Below, one piece after another: positions 42,813 to 51,345 of a stretch of 64,000 nucleotides of DNA. The position numbers and the translations under genes are program-made. The notes under the pieces were generated by a model. It ran no database searches, had not been told where the DNA came from, and saw only the letters and a list, made by a program, of their open reading frames with translations. The first letter of the stretch is position 1. Every line of letters begins with the position of its first letter. Source of the DNA: an uncultured Bacteroidales bacterium (GTDB taxonomy: Bacteria > Bacteroidota > Bacteroidia > Bacteroidales > P3); the NCBI GenBank assembly GCA_900316055.1, contig ONBK01000012.1, forward strand, positions 1 through 64,000, in the 5' to 3' direction.

Positions 42813-44570
42813 TTATTTCTCGCGAATCACGTCACCGTGGTCGTTGACAATCATGCGCTGCCATTCGGCGCGGTAGTGGGGCTGGGCGGGGAAGACAGCG
42901 TTGCCGGTCTCGGTGCGCTCGAACTGGCCGTCTTTCTCTTTCTTTATGTTGCCGTCCATATATTTGACAAGCAGGTATTTATCGAGCTTATTCCACTCAG
43001 TCATCATCTTCATGGCGGCGCGGCCGGAGAAGTCGTTGAGTTGCTTGGTAAGGGCCTCACCTTCGCTCTGTTTGGCGCGTTGGTCAAATTTCTGCACATC
43101 AGCGATATAGCCTTCCTCGAGGCTATTCTGTACCTTCTGCAGGTCGACAATCATGTCGCAGTAACGGCTGTAGACGAAGTTGGTCACACGGTTGAAGAGC
43201 CAGAAGGCGGCCGTCTCGCTGTATGTCACCATATCGCCGTTGCCCTGACGGAAGCACTCGGGGATCTCGGTGATGCCGCAGTACATGGGGCAGTAGACGG
43301 TCGAGTAGGTGTCGTCGACACCGAACCAGAGGATGCCGCCGACCTTGGCGGGCAGCCAGCTGCGGCACTGGGCCACGAAGCTGAAACCGGTTTGCTGGGT
43401 GCTGGTGGCACGTTCATGGACATAGTTCCATCCATTGAGTTCAAAGCCCATGGGACGCCAGCGGTAGGGGCATTTGAAAGGACCAGCACCGAGGTCGTTG
43501 GTCATGTCCATCGAGGTGCCCTCGTAGTGGTCGCGCATGAGGTTCATCACCTCGTGGACGTCGACTTTATGGTCGGGCTTCACCCACAGGGGCATACGTT
43601 CGGCGTTCTTGTCGCCCATGGCGTAGGGCTCGTATTTCTCCATACCGGAGGCCACGCGGTGGAACATAGCGTAGACACGGGCTTCGCAGCCGCGGAGGCC
43701 GCTGAAGGTCAGGGGAGCGTACGTGTCGCAGAACGAGAAGTCGGCATCCTTGCCGTCATACCAGCCGCAGGCGCGGGCGTAGGTGATCACCTCGTCGCAG
43801 TAGACGCACTCCACCTCGGGCTCGAAGATATAGTCAAGGTGCTTGCTGCTGATAACCTTATGCAGGCCTTTGCCTTTGGCTTTGTTAAAGGCGCCTTCCT
43901 GGGGGAAGGTGGTGATGCGGGCCTGGTTGGCATGACCGCTCACGTAGCCGTCGGGGATGCGACGGGCCACCCATACGGCGCCATCGGTGTATTTATATTT
44001 CAACTTCTTAGCCAATTCAGGCTTCACGGTGTTGGGACGCTTGCCGATGAGTTCGAGAATCCACACCTCATTGGGGTCGGCAATGGAGAAACTCTCGCCC
44101 TCGCTGTGGTAGGGGTATTGGGCCATGAAGCCGGCAAGCACCTGGATAGCCTCGCGGGCGTTCTTGGCACGCTGGAGGGTGAGGTAGATGTAGCTGCCGT
44201 AGTCGATACCGCCCTCTATCTCGTTGGCCAGTTCTTCGCGACCGCCGTAGGTGGTCTCGCCGATGGTCAGCTGCCACTCGTTCATGTTGCCCACCACGCT
44301 GTAGGTATGGGCCACCTGGGGAATCATAATAAGCTTCTTGCCGCTGTCCCAGTCGACGACTTGCATCATCGTACCGGGGGCATAGTCGGCGGCGGGACGA
44401 TAGTAGAGCTCGCCGTAGAGCGTATGGCTGTCGGCAGCGTAGGTAATCATGGTGCTGCCATCTTTGGTGGCACCTTTGGTGAAGAGAAAATTGGTGCAGG
44501 CCTCAGCGGTGGAGCCAAAAAGCATGGCGACACCGAGGAAGGCGGCTACAAGAATACGATTTAGTTTCAT
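42813..44570 (-). CDS. C69-family dipeptidase
   Basis: A 585-aa exported N-terminal-nucleophile hydrolase. The signal peptide ends AEA, leaving Cys25 (ACTNFLF) as the mature N-terminus and predicted nucleophile. Typical blocks follow: GSTMITYAADSH, GNMNEWQLTIGETTYGG and NEVWILELIG. The C69 family cleaves dipeptides, which fits the peptide-feeding lifestyle indicated by the S46 and C25 genes. It is monocistronic, with its own terminator. Confidence 0.9.
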   Translation of the reverse strand: MKLNRILVAAFLGVAMLFGSTAEACTNFLFTKGATKDGSTMITYAADSHTLYGELYYRPAADYAPGTMMQVVDWDSGKKLIMIPQVAHTYSVVGNMNEWQLTIGETTYGGREELANEIEGGIDYGSYIYLTLQRAKNAREAIQVLAGFMAQYPYHSEGESFSIADPNEVWILELIGKRPNTVKPELAKKLKYKYTDGAVWVARRIPDGYVSGHANQARITTFPQEGAFNKAKGKGLHKVISSKHLDYIFEPEVECVYCDEVITYARACGWYDGKDADFSFCDTYAPLTFSGLRGCEARVYAMFHRVASGMEKYEPYAMGDKNAERMPLWVKPDHKVDVHEVMNLMRDHYEGTSMDMTNDLGAGPFKCPYRWRPMGFELNGWNYVHERATSTQQTGFSFVAQCRSWLPAKVGGILWFGVDDTYSTVYCPMYCGITEIPECFRQGNGDMVTYSETAAFWLFNRVTNFVYSRYCDMIVDLQKVQNSLEEGYIADVQKFDQRAKQSEGEALTKQLNDFSGRAAMKMMTEWNKLDKYLLVKYMDGNIKKEKDGQFERTETGNAVFPAQPHYRAEWQRMIVNDHGDVIREK

Positions 44571-44792
44571 ATGTTATAATGTTTTAATTATTTACAAAAA
44601 ACAGCACAAAAGCGCAACATCAGATGATAAAGAAACGGCAATCATAAAAAAATATTGTTTTTGATGTTAAATATTTTAAGATATTGATCGCAGTGTTAAA
44701 AATGTTAAATTTTTGGTTGGGGACAATTTTTTTGTGGAATAAGAGTTATTATAGGTAAATAAAAATTGATTGTTCAACATATAAAGGCGCGT
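44571..44792. other. AT-rich intergenic region
   Basis: It holds the unassigned promoter region of the C69 gene and the leader of a small plus-strand gene. A few GTTAAA words resembling the heptamer arrays occur near 44690-44710. No clear motif is seen. Confidence 0.4.
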
Positions 44793-44954
44793 ATGATGCA
44801 GGAATACGAATTTACCCCAGCGGACACATTTCCGACCTCTGCAAGCACAACCATACAACCCTCGGAGCAGATACTCCAGAACATCATGTGTTTTGCCCGC
44901 TGCTGCCAGAATGTTCAGGCAGGAGGCTTGAAGATGAGGCTGTTCTTGAACTAA
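44793..44954 (+). CDS. small conserved-looking protein (53 aa)
   Basis: Starts MMQEYEFTPADTFPTS (ATG at 44793 or 44796) after the purine-rich ATAAAGG. The stretch PSEQILQNIMCFARCCQNVQ and final LFLN resemble short Bacteroidota proteins ending in a PSE-x-I-x-FAR ... LN pattern, which I know only as uncharacterised. A strong terminator follows 38 nt after the stop, supporting a real transcript. No function can be given. Confidence 0.5.
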   Translation: MMQEYEFTPADTFPTSASTTIQPSEQILQNIMCFARCCQNVQAGGLKMRLFLN

Positions 44955-44992
44955 GAATGATGGCCTAAAGCCGTACAGCAGGTAAACCAAGA

Positions 44993-45028
44993 ACAGCAAG
45001 GACACCTCTGAAGGGGTGTCCTTGCTGT
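44993..45028. terminator. terminator between convergent genes
   Basis: A perfect 14-bp stem acagcaaggacacc / ggtgtccttgctgt with an 8-nt loop, followed by TTT. It lies between the small plus-strand gene and the DUF1846 gene. Confidence 0.88.
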
Positions 45029-45051
45029 TTTATTGTTTCAGTTGTTTTACA

Positions 45052-46551
45052 TCAATCTTTGCGGATAGGCTCACTGGTGAGGCCGACGCCGAGTTTCTTA
45101 AAGATTTTGCGGTCGACTTCGCTGGTCATCACAGTGGTGTGCGCCTGACAGCCATCAAGGAGCGGGAGGCAGTCGAGGGCGCGACGGCAGTTGTCGTCCA
45201 AGAGGCTGAGGATGGAGAGGGTGACGAGCACCTCGTCGGTGTGCAGGCGCGGGTTGCTTCCGTGGAGCATGGAGACTTTGGTGTGCTGGATGGGCTCTAT
45301 CATCTTCTGCGAGATGAGTTTGACGCTGTGGTCGATGCCAGCCAGATGTTTCAAGGCATTGAGCAACAGTGCGGCACAGGCACCGAGCAGGTCGCCGCTA
45401 TGGGCAGTGATGATGGTGCCGTCGGGCATCTCGATGGCGGCGGCGGGCACACCCTCCTTGTCGCGTCGCTCCTTAGCAGCGACGGTGGTGCGTCGGTCGT
45501 CGGTAGTGATTTTGGCCTGCTTCATCAGCAAGGCTATCTTGTCAATCTCGTGTTTGGAGGACTTGCCGTTGGCGTAGTCGCAGAGAGCAGTGTAGTAGCG
45601 GCGGATAATCTCGTCTTTAGACGCAGCGCAGCAAGCTTCGTCGTCGGAGATGCAGAAGCCTGCCATATTGACACCCATATCAGTAGGTGACTTGTAGGGA
45701 TTGCCCCCTTGGGGTGCATTCGCTCCCTGTGGGTCGCGTTCGCCATATATACGTTCGAATATAGCGTTCAGTACAGGGAATATCTCGATGTCGCGGTTGT
45801 AGTTGACGGCGGTCTCGCCGTAGGCTTCGAGGTGGAAGGGGTCGATCATGTTGACATCGTCGAGGTCGGCGGTGGCGGCCTCATAAGCGATATTGACAGG
45901 ATGCTTCAGGGGTATGCTCCAAATGGGGAAGGTCTCGAACTTGGCGTAGCCGGCCTTGATGCCGCGCTTGTTCTCCTGATAGAGCTGGCTGAGGCAGACG
46001 GCCATCTTTCCGCTGCCAGGACCGGGGGCGGTGATGACGACGAGGGGGCGTGTGGTCTCTACGTAGTCGTTCTTCCCGAAGCCCTCATCGGAATCGATGA
46101 GTTCGACGTTGGTGGGGTAGCCTTCGATGATGTAATGGTAATAGACATTGATACCCAGACGTTCGAGACGTTCACGGTAGGCCATTGCGCTGGCCTGGCC
46201 GTTGTAGTGGGTAATGACTACGGAGTTGACGAGGAATCCGCGCTGCATGAAGGCGTCGCGCAGACGGAGAACGTCGACGTCGTAGGTGATGCCGAGGTCG
46301 CCGCGTACCTTGTTTTTCTCGATGTCCACGGCGCTGATGACGATAACGATTTCGGCATCGTCCTTCAGTTGAGTGAGCATTTTGAGTTTGCTGTCGGGTT
46401 CGAAACCCGGCAGGACACGACTGGCGTGGTAGTCGTCGAAGAGTTTACCGCCAAATTCAAGATAAAGTTTGTTGCCAAACTTGCTGATGCGTTCTTTGAT
46501 GTGTTCTGATTGTATCCGAAGATACTTCTCGTTGTCGAACCCGTGGAGCAT
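45052..46551 (-). CDS. DUF1846 family protein
   Basis: A 499-aa protein starting MLHGFDNEKYLRIQSEHI, the characteristic N-terminus of DUF1846. A nucleotide-binding-like loop TAPGPGSGKM lies near 165-175; KSPTDMGVNMAGF and AHSGDLLGACAALLLNA are further blocks. It is cytoplasmic; structures are known for the family but the reaction is not settled. An extra segment RDPQGANAPQGGN just before PYKSPTDMGVN is encoded by a palindromic CCCC/GGGG unit (about 45700-45735) that looks like an in-frame insertion. The start at 46551 is preferred because longer readings add low-complexity sequence. Confidence 0.85.
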   Translation of the reverse strand: MLHGFDNEKYLRIQSEHIKERISKFGNKLYLEFGGKLFDDYHASRVLPGFEPDSKLKMLTQLKDDAEIVIVISAVDIEKNKVRGDLGITYDVDVLRLRDAFMQRGFLVNSVVITHYNGQASAMAYRERLERLGINVYYHYIIEGYPTNVELIDSDEGFGKNDYVETTRPLVVITAPGPGSGKMAVCLSQLYQENKRGIKAGYAKFETFPIWSIPLKHPVNIAYEAATADLDDVNMIDPFHLEAYGETAVNYNRDIEIFPVLNAIFERIYGERDPQGANAPQGGNPYKSPTDMGVNMAGFCISDDEACCAASKDEIIRRYYTALCDYANGKSSKHEIDKIALLMKQAKITTDDRRTTVAAKERRDKEGVPAAAIEMPDGTIITAHSGDLLGACAALLLNALKHLAGIDHSVKLISQKMIEPIQHTKVSMLHGSNPRLHTDEVLVTLSILSLLDDNCRRALDCLPLLDGCQAHTTVMTSEVDRKIFKKLGVGLTSEPIRKD

Positions 46552-46579
46552 AATAAAATGAAAATTGAAAAATGAAAAT

Positions 46580-47368
46580 TTATATATTATTTGATTGTTT
46601 GAGTGGGGAGCGTTCTTTGAGAACGAAGTCGCGGCCGAGGTATTTCTCGCGGACATCGGGGTCGTTGGCGAGGTCTTCGGGGGTACCGCGTTGAAGGATA
46701 GAGCCCTCGTAGAGGAGGTAGGCACGGTCGGTGATGTGGAGGGTTTCGCGAACGTTGTGGTCGGTGATGAGGATGCCGATGTTACGTTGCTTGAGTTCGA
46801 GGACGATGTCCTGGATGTCCTGAACAGCGATGGGGTCGACGCCGGCGAATGGTTCGTCGAGGAGAAGGAATCGCGGGTCGTTAGCCAGCGCACGTGCTAT
46901 CTCGGTACGGCGACGCTCGCCACCAGAAAGCTGGATGCCTTTGCTTTTGCGGATGTGGCCCAGGTGGAACTCTTCGATGAGGGAGTCGAGTTTCTGTTTG
47001 CGCTGCTCTTTGTCGAGGTCTTTGCGGAACTCGAGGATGGACATGATGTTGTCCTCGACGGTCATGTGGCGGAAAACGGAGGCCTCCTGTGCGAGATAGC
47101 CCACACCCATTTGCGAGCGCTTGTACATGGGGAATTGGGTGAGTTCGACGGTCTCGCCGCTTTCGCCGCGATCGGTTTCCGGGGCGAGATAAACTTTCCC
47201 ACTATAAGGCTTGATGATGCCCACCACCATATAGAAAGTGGTGGTCTTTCCTGCACCATTGGGGCCGAGGAGGCCCACTATTTCGCCCTGTCGGACTTCG
47301 ACAGAGGCACCTTTGACGACGGTGCGGGAGCGGTATTTTTTGACAACGTTGTCGGTGTAGAGGATCAT
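46580..47368 (-). CDS. lptB: LPS export ABC ATPase
   Basis: ATPase of the LptB2FG extractor that drives LPS transport. Walker A is GPNGAGKTT (Lys41), the signature [10 protein letters not shown], Walker [13 protein letters not shown], and the H-loop LITDHN. The Bacteroidota-type insertion [13 protein letters not shown] lies near 63-75. The last residues SPLKQSNNI are encoded by an octamer array of ATTGTTTG type (46588-46608), like the tail at 29740. In Bacteroidota lptB commonly lies near Kdo genes; here kdsD is separated from it by a small inserted-looking gene. Confidence 0.92.
   Translation of the reverse strand: MILYTDNVVKKYRSRTVVKGASVEVRQGEIVGLLGPNGAGKTTTFYMVVGIIKPYSGKVYLAPETDRGESGETVELTQFPMYKRSQMGVGYLAQEASVFRHMTVEDNIMSILEFRKDLDKEQRKQKLDSLIEEFHLGHIRKSKGIQLSGGERRRTEIARALANDPRFLLLDEPFAGVDPIAVQDIQDIVLELKQRNIGILITDHNVRETLHITDRAYLLYEGSILQRGTPEDLANDPDVREKYLGRDFVLKERSPLKQSNNI
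46588..46608. repeat. octamer array at the lptB 3' end
   Basis: Units ATTATTTG, ATTGTTTG and AGTGGGGA encode the C-terminal PLKQSNN of LptB. Confidence 0.75.
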
Positions 47369-47387
47369 TTTTTTATTTTTTTTGAAG

Positions 47388-47421
47388 TAGGGAGTGCAAG
47401 GAGTGCAAGGAGTGCAAGACA
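47388..47421. repeat. nonamer array, left inverted copy
   Basis: TAGGGAGTGCAA is followed by GGAGTGCAA twice and GACA. Its reverse complement matches 47825-47867, so inverted copies flank the four-helix-bundle gene. Confidence 0.88.
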
Positions 47422-47431
47422 GATGTACTTT

Positions 47432-47806
47432 TCAGTCCGTGATACCTGCATTATTTATTATTCCGTTACAATATGACAGCAAGAACTTGCTTGCTTCTTC
47501 TGAAGCATCCCATAATTCCGAATATTGTTGTGTATTGATATAACCTAAATCTCTTGATAATATTATATAGTCTTTGCATTCCGACAGACTACCCTCTGAA
47601 ATATTGAAAAAACGCAATTTATCTGGTTTTCCTATTTTCCTATATCCTTCTGCAATATTGGCCTCTATTGACACCGCAGCACGACGGAACTGTGATGTCA
47701 ACCCAAACCTTTCGTCATCGGGGAAACCTTTGGTTATTTTATACACCAACAAGACAAAAGCATGGGCTTTCTTCCAGGCAAAAACTTCTTCAAAACTTTG
47801 TGTCAT
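47432..47806 (-). CDS. four-helix-bundle (S23/TIGR02436-type) protein
   Basis: A 124-aa protein with the family signature: SFEEVFAWKKAHAFVLLVYKIT, FPDDERFGLTSQFRRAAVSIEANIAEGY and LGYINTQQYSELWDASEEASKFL. Such proteins were first seen in intervening sequences of spirochaete 23S rRNA genes and share their fold with Avd of diversity-generating retroelements. Function is unknown. Here it lies between lptB and kdsD, bounded on both sides by inverted nonamer arrays (47388-47421 and 47825-47867), as if it were an inserted unit. No rRNA gene or reverse transcriptase is nearby. Confidence 0.88.
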   Translation of the reverse strand: MTQSFEEVFAWKKAHAFVLLVYKITKGFPDDERFGLTSQFRRAAVSIEANIAEGYRKIGKPDKLRFFNISEGSLSECKDYIILSRDLGYINTQQYSELWDASEEASKFLLSYCNGIINNAGITD

Positions 47807-47824
47807 CTTCTCGTTATTTTGTAT

Positions 47825-47867
47825 TGTCTTGCACTCCCTGCACTACTTGCACTACTTGCACTCCCTA
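47825..47867. repeat. nonamer array, right inverted copy
   Basis: On the minus strand it reads TAGGGAGTGCAA, then GTAGTGCAA twice, GGGAGTGCAA and GACA, matching the left copy. The array contains the kdsD stop codon (47865-47867). Confidence 0.88.
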
Positions 47868-48908
47868 AATAATGCCTTCACGGAGGATGTCGTGGATGTG
47901 GATGATACCGAGGTAGTGGTGGTCAGCATCGGTGACGATAAGTTGGGTGATGGAGTTCTGGCGCATCATTTGGAGGGCGTTGACGGCGTATTCGGTGTCG
48001 AGGATGGTGCGGGGATTGGGGTGCATGATATCGGAGGCATATTTTGGCATGTGACTGGTTTGCATCATGCGGCGAAGGTCACCGTCGGTGATGATGCCGA
48101 GGATGTGGGATTGCGGGATTGCTTGATTGTTTGATTGTTTGATTGCTTGATTGTCGGTGACCACAGCGCAACCGAGGCGTTTGGAGGTCATCTCGATGAT
48201 GGTGTCGGAGATAGAGGTGGCGGGGGATACTTCCGGACGTTCATTTTGTATATAGAGGTCGGCCACGCGGAGATAGAGTTGTTTGCCGAGGGCGCCACCA
48301 GGGTGGAAGCGGGCAAAATCGCGAGCGGTGAAGTTGCGACATTCGATGAGGGCTACCGCAAGAGCATCGCCCATCACCAGTTGTGCAGTGGTGCTGGAGG
48401 TAGGGGCGAGGTTGTTGGGGCAGGCCTCATGCTCCACTGTGGTGTCGAGCACCAGGTCGGCCTCATGAGCCAAGAAAGAGTCAGTGTTGCCGACAATAGC
48501 GATAAGGGTGTTGCCGAAGTTCTTGATGAGTGGCACGAGGACCTTGATTTCGGGGGTGTTGCCGGATTTGGAGATACAGATGACCACATCACCGGGACGT
48601 ACCATACCGAGGTCGCCGTGAATGGCGTCGGCAGCATGGAGAAAAAGGGCTGGAGTGCCTGTAGAATTCAGCGTAGAGACGATTTTCTGGGCGATATTGG
48701 CGCTTTTGCCGATACCCGTGACAACGACGCGTCCGCTTTGTGCATGGTTGCCCCCCCTTGGGTCGCCTCCCGTGGCCAAAAAAACAATCTCCACCGCTTT
48801 CGAAAAGCTATCGCCGATATGGTTTTCCAAATTTTCGACCGCTTTTTTCTCGTCCTTAATTACCTGAATAGCAATATTTTTTATCTCTTCACTACTCTTC
48901 ACCGTCAA
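47865..48908 (-). CDS. kdsD: D-arabinose 5-phosphate isomerase with CBS pair
   Basis: Converts ribulose 5-phosphate to arabinose 5-phosphate for Kdo synthesis in LPS. It has an SIS domain (RVVVTGIGKSANIAQK, DVVICISKSGNTPE, TSSTTAQLVMGDALA) and two C-terminal CBS domains. It has two unusual in-frame additions. ATGGDPRGGNHAQ, before the first SIS strand, comes from a palindromic CCCC/GGGG-type unit near 48748. [16 protein letters not shown], between VVTD and ILGIITDGDLRRM in the first CBS domain, comes from six octamers (48107-48153). The second lies in a hairpin loop where an insertion should be tolerated. The stop lies inside a nonamer array. Confidence 0.92.
   Translation of the reverse strand: MTVKSSEEIKNIAIQVIKDEKKAVENLENHIGDSFSKAVEIVFLATGGDPRGGNHAQSGRVVVTGIGKSANIAQKIVSTLNSTGTPALFLHAADAIHGDLGMVRPGDVVICISKSGNTPEIKVLVPLIKNFGNTLIAIVGNTDSFLAHEADLVLDTTVEHEACPNNLAPTSSTTAQLVMGDALAVALIECRNFTARDFARFHPGGALGKQLYLRVADLYIQNERPEVSPATSISDTIIEMTSKRLGCAVVTDNQAIKQSNNQAIPQSHILGIITDGDLRRMMQTSHMPKYASDIMHPNPRTILDTEYAVNALQMMRQNSITQLIVTDADHHYLGIIHIHDILREGII
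48107..48153. repeat. octamer array inside the kdsD CBS domain
   Basis: Six 8-bp units (GGATTGCG, GGATTGCT, TGATTGTT, TGATTGTT, TGATTGCT, TGATTGTC) total 48 bp, a multiple of three, so the frame is kept. Confidence 0.92.
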
Positions 48909-48915
48909 ATTTTTT

Positions 48916-48945
48916 TTTGTGAATAAAAATTTTTTTTTATCTTTG
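48916..48945 (+). promoter_or_regulatory. promoter of recQ
   Basis: TTTG (48916-48919), 18 nt, then TATCTTTG (48938-48945), 113 nt upstream of the ATG at 49059. Confidence 0.7.
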
Positions 48946-48954
48946 TAAAACGGT

Positions 48955-49051
48955 TTGAATGTGTTAATGTGTGAACGCGTAAATGCGTAAGTAACTTGCG
49001 CAAGCGAAGACTAACACACTAACATGATAACGCGTTAACGCATTTAATATT
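48955..49051. repeat. inverted octamer arrays in the recQ leader
   Basis: TGAATGTG, TTAATGTG, TGAACGCG and TAAATGCG (from about 48956) are mirrored by CTAACACA, CTAACATG, ATAACGCG and TTAACGCA (from about 49013). The two arrays run in opposite orientation and could fold into a long imperfect hairpin in the 5' leader. Confidence 0.8.
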
Positions 49052-49058
49052 GTATAGG

Positions 49059-51266
49059 ATGAAAGATTTACATACATATCTGAAAGAAATCTTCGGTTTT
49101 GACCAGTTCAAAGGCGACCAGGAGGCTATTATCCAGAGCCTGTTGGACGGCAACGATACCTTTGTCATCATGCCCACGGGCGGAGGAAAGAGCCTCTGCT
49201 ACCAGTTGCCGGCCATCATCAGCAAAGGACTCGCTATCGTGGTGTCGCCCCTCATCGCCCTAATGAAGAATCAGGTGGATGCTGTACGCTACACCTCGGG
49301 CAGCCAGTGTGTGGCCCACTTCCTCAACTCGTCGCTCAACCGTGCGCAGGTCACCGAGGTGAAGGACGACCTCATGAAGGGCGACACCAAGTTGCTATAT
49401 GTAGCTCCCGAAACCCTCTCCAAAGAGGAGACCATAGAGCTCCTGCAGCATATGAAAATCTCTTTCTTCGCCATTGACGAGGCCCACTGTATCTCGGAAT
49501 GGGGGCATGATTTCCGTCCCGAATACCGCCGTCTTCGCGAGGCTATCAAGAATATCAACCCCAAGGTGCCCATCCTCACCCTCACTGCCAGTGCTACCCC
49601 CAAGGTACAGCAGGATATCATCAAGAACCTCGGCATGGAGAAAGCGAAGACCTTCATCTCGAGTTTCAACCGTCCGAATCTCTACTACGAGGTGCGCCCG
49701 AAACCAAGCGACCCGATGACGCTCCACAAGGAGATTATCCGCTTCATCAAGGACAATCCCGGCAAGAGCGGCATCATCTACTGCCTCACCCGCAAGCGAG
49801 TTGAAGAGTTGGCGGAGTTGCTAGTCATCAACGGCATCAAAGCCCTCCCCTACCATGCGGGGCTCGACAACAAGGTGCGCACCGAGAACCAGGACAAGTT
49901 CCTCATGGAAGAGGTTGATGTCATCGTAGCCACCATTGCTTTCGGCATGGGTATTGACAAGCCCGATGTGCGCTTTGTCATCCACTACGATATCCCCAAG
50001 AGCATCGAGGGCTACTATCAAGAGACCGGCCGTGCGGGACGAGACGGGGGCGAAGGACGCTGCATCGCCTTCTACAGTGAACAGGATGTGGAGAAACTCT
50101 ACAAATTCTTTACCGACAAAAACGTCACCGAGCAGGAGATGGCCAAGCAGTTAGTCCAGGAGATGGTCTCCTATGCCGAGAGTTCGGCCTGCCGGCGATT
50201 GAACATACTGAAATATTTCGGCGAGGATTACAACGAGCCCTACTGCGGCAACTGCGACAATTGCACGCACCCCAAGCCGCGTGTGGAGGCCCAGGAGGAG
50301 ATGGCCTACGCCCTCGAGACCATCCAAGCCATGAAGCAGGCCTTCAAGCCCAAAGACATCGTGGATGTCATCATGGGCCGCAAGAACACCAACACCAAGA
50401 CCTACCACCTCGACAAACTGGAACAGTTTGGTGGTGGTGCCGACCAAGACGACCTTTTCTGGAAAGCCGTCCTGCGGCAGGCACAGTTCGAAGGCTTGCT
50501 GCAGAAAGAAATCGAGCAGTATGGTGTGTTGAAGCTCACCCCTGCGGGAAATAAATTCATCAAGAAGCCCTACAGCATCTATGTCACCACAGACCACGAC
50601 TACTCAGCCGAGAACACCGACGATGAGGAAGACTTGGTGGCAGCGGCAGCGGGAGGCGCTTCAGCGGCTGGCGACGAAGCCCTCTACGTGCAGCTGAAGA
50701 GTCTGAGGAAAAGCATTGCTTCGCGCGAGAAGTTGCCTGCCTACGTCATCTTCGAGGAATCGTCGCTGAAGGACATGACGTTGCAATATCCTTGCAACGT
50801 CGAAGAGCTGAGTCACTGTGTCGGTGTGGGTATCGCCAAAGCACAGAAATACGGCCAGCCTTTCATCGACCTCATCAAGCAGTATGTGGAGGACAATGAC
50901 ATTGAGCGTCCACAGGACATCGTGGTACGCTCGGCAGTCAACAAGTCGGGCCTCAAGGTCTATATCATCCGCGCTATTGACGGTCGCAAGAGCCTCGAGG
51001 ATATCGCCGCCGGTAAGGGCATCACGATGGACGAGTTGCTCACCGAGATGGAGCACATCATCTCCAGCGGCACTAAATTAAATATAGATTACTATATTAA
51101 TGAGATGATCGAGCCCGACCACCAGGAGGAATTGCTCGACTATTGGCGCAACTCCGAGAGTGCCTCGCTGGAAGAGGCCTACGAGGAATACCAGGACGAC
51201 CCCGACTACACCGAAGAGGAAATCCGAATGATGCGCATCAAATTCATGGCCGACTACGGACATTAG
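49059..51266 (+). CDS. recQ: ATP-dependent DNA helicase RecQ
   Basis: A 3'-5' helicase for recombination and fork repair, 735 aa. Walker A is TGGGKSLCYQ (Lys44), the DEAH box is IDEAHCISEWGHDFRPEY (Asp140), motif VI QETGRAGRDG. The RecQ zinc-binding cysteines (CNYC-like CRRLN and CGNCDNC) follow, then a winged-helix domain and an HRDC domain near 540-620. A C-terminal extension ends in an acidic tail, as in Bacteroidota RecQ. The start MKDLHTYL at 49059 is chosen over a TTG three codons upstream. Confidence 0.95.
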   Translation: MKDLHTYLKEIFGFDQFKGDQEAIIQSLLDGNDTFVIMPTGGGKSLCYQLPAIISKGLAIVVSPLIALMKNQVDAVRYTSGSQCVAHFLNSSLNRAQVTEVKDDLMKGDTKLLYVAPETLSKEETIELLQHMKISFFAIDEAHCISEWGHDFRPEYRRLREAIKNINPKVPILTLTASATPKVQQDIIKNLGMEKAKTFISSFNRPNLYYEVRPKPSDPMTLHKEIIRFIKDNPGKSGIIYCLTRKRVEELAELLVINGIKALPYHAGLDNKVRTENQDKFLMEEVDVIVATIAFGMGIDKPDVRFVIHYDIPKSIEGYYQETGRAGRDGGEGRCIAFYSEQDVEKLYKFFTDKNVTEQEMAKQLVQEMVSYAESSACRRLNILKYFGEDYNEPYCGNCDNCTHPKPRVEAQEEMAYALETIQAMKQAFKPKDIVDVIMGRKNTNTKTYHLDKLEQFGGGADQDDLFWKAVLRQAQFEGLLQKEIEQYGVLKLTPAGNKFIKKPYSIYVTTDHDYSAENTDDEEDLVAAAAGGASAAGDEALYVQLKSLRKSIASREKLPAYVIFEESSLKDMTLQYPCNVEELSHCVGVGIAKAQKYGQPFIDLIKQYVEDNDIERPQDIVVRSAVNKSGLKVYIIRAIDGRKSLEDIAAGKGITMDELLTEMEHIISSGTKLNIDYYINEMIEPDHQEELLDYWRNSESASLEEAYEEYQDDPDYTEEEIRMMRIKFMADYGH

Positions 51267-51273
51267 GGAGGAG

Positions 51274-51306
51274 AAAGGTGAGAAGTGAGAGGTGAGAGGT
51301 GAAAGA
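51274..51306. repeat. heptamer array after recQ
   Basis: 7-8 bp units of RGTGAGA type (AGGTGAGA, AGTGAGA, GGTGAGA, GGTGAAA). They are complementary to the array at 51565-51599 in the next gene's signal sequence: agtgagaggtgaaag and ctttcacctctcact are exact complements. Confidence 0.85.
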
Positions 51307-51345
51307 TATTTTTTCATATTTTTTCTTCAGTTTTCATTTTATTTG

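Noticed and set aside
42765-44564. 599-codon plus-strand reading frame opposite the C69 dipeptidase
   Set aside because: The minus-strand frame has a signal peptide, nucleophile Cys and family motifs, while this one is rich in V, H, L and G with no domain.
46552-46893. N-terminal extension of the DUF1846 protein
   Set aside because: The extra S/T/P-rich residues overlap lptB on the same strand in another frame, and the family N-terminus MLHGFDNEKYL starts at 46551.
47432-47806. rRNA intervening sequence
   Set aside because: The S23-type gene suggests it, but no rRNA sequence is present on either side.
47388-47867. CRISPR array
   Set aside because: Units are 9 bp, contiguous and without unique spacers; other arrays in the window have the same short periods.
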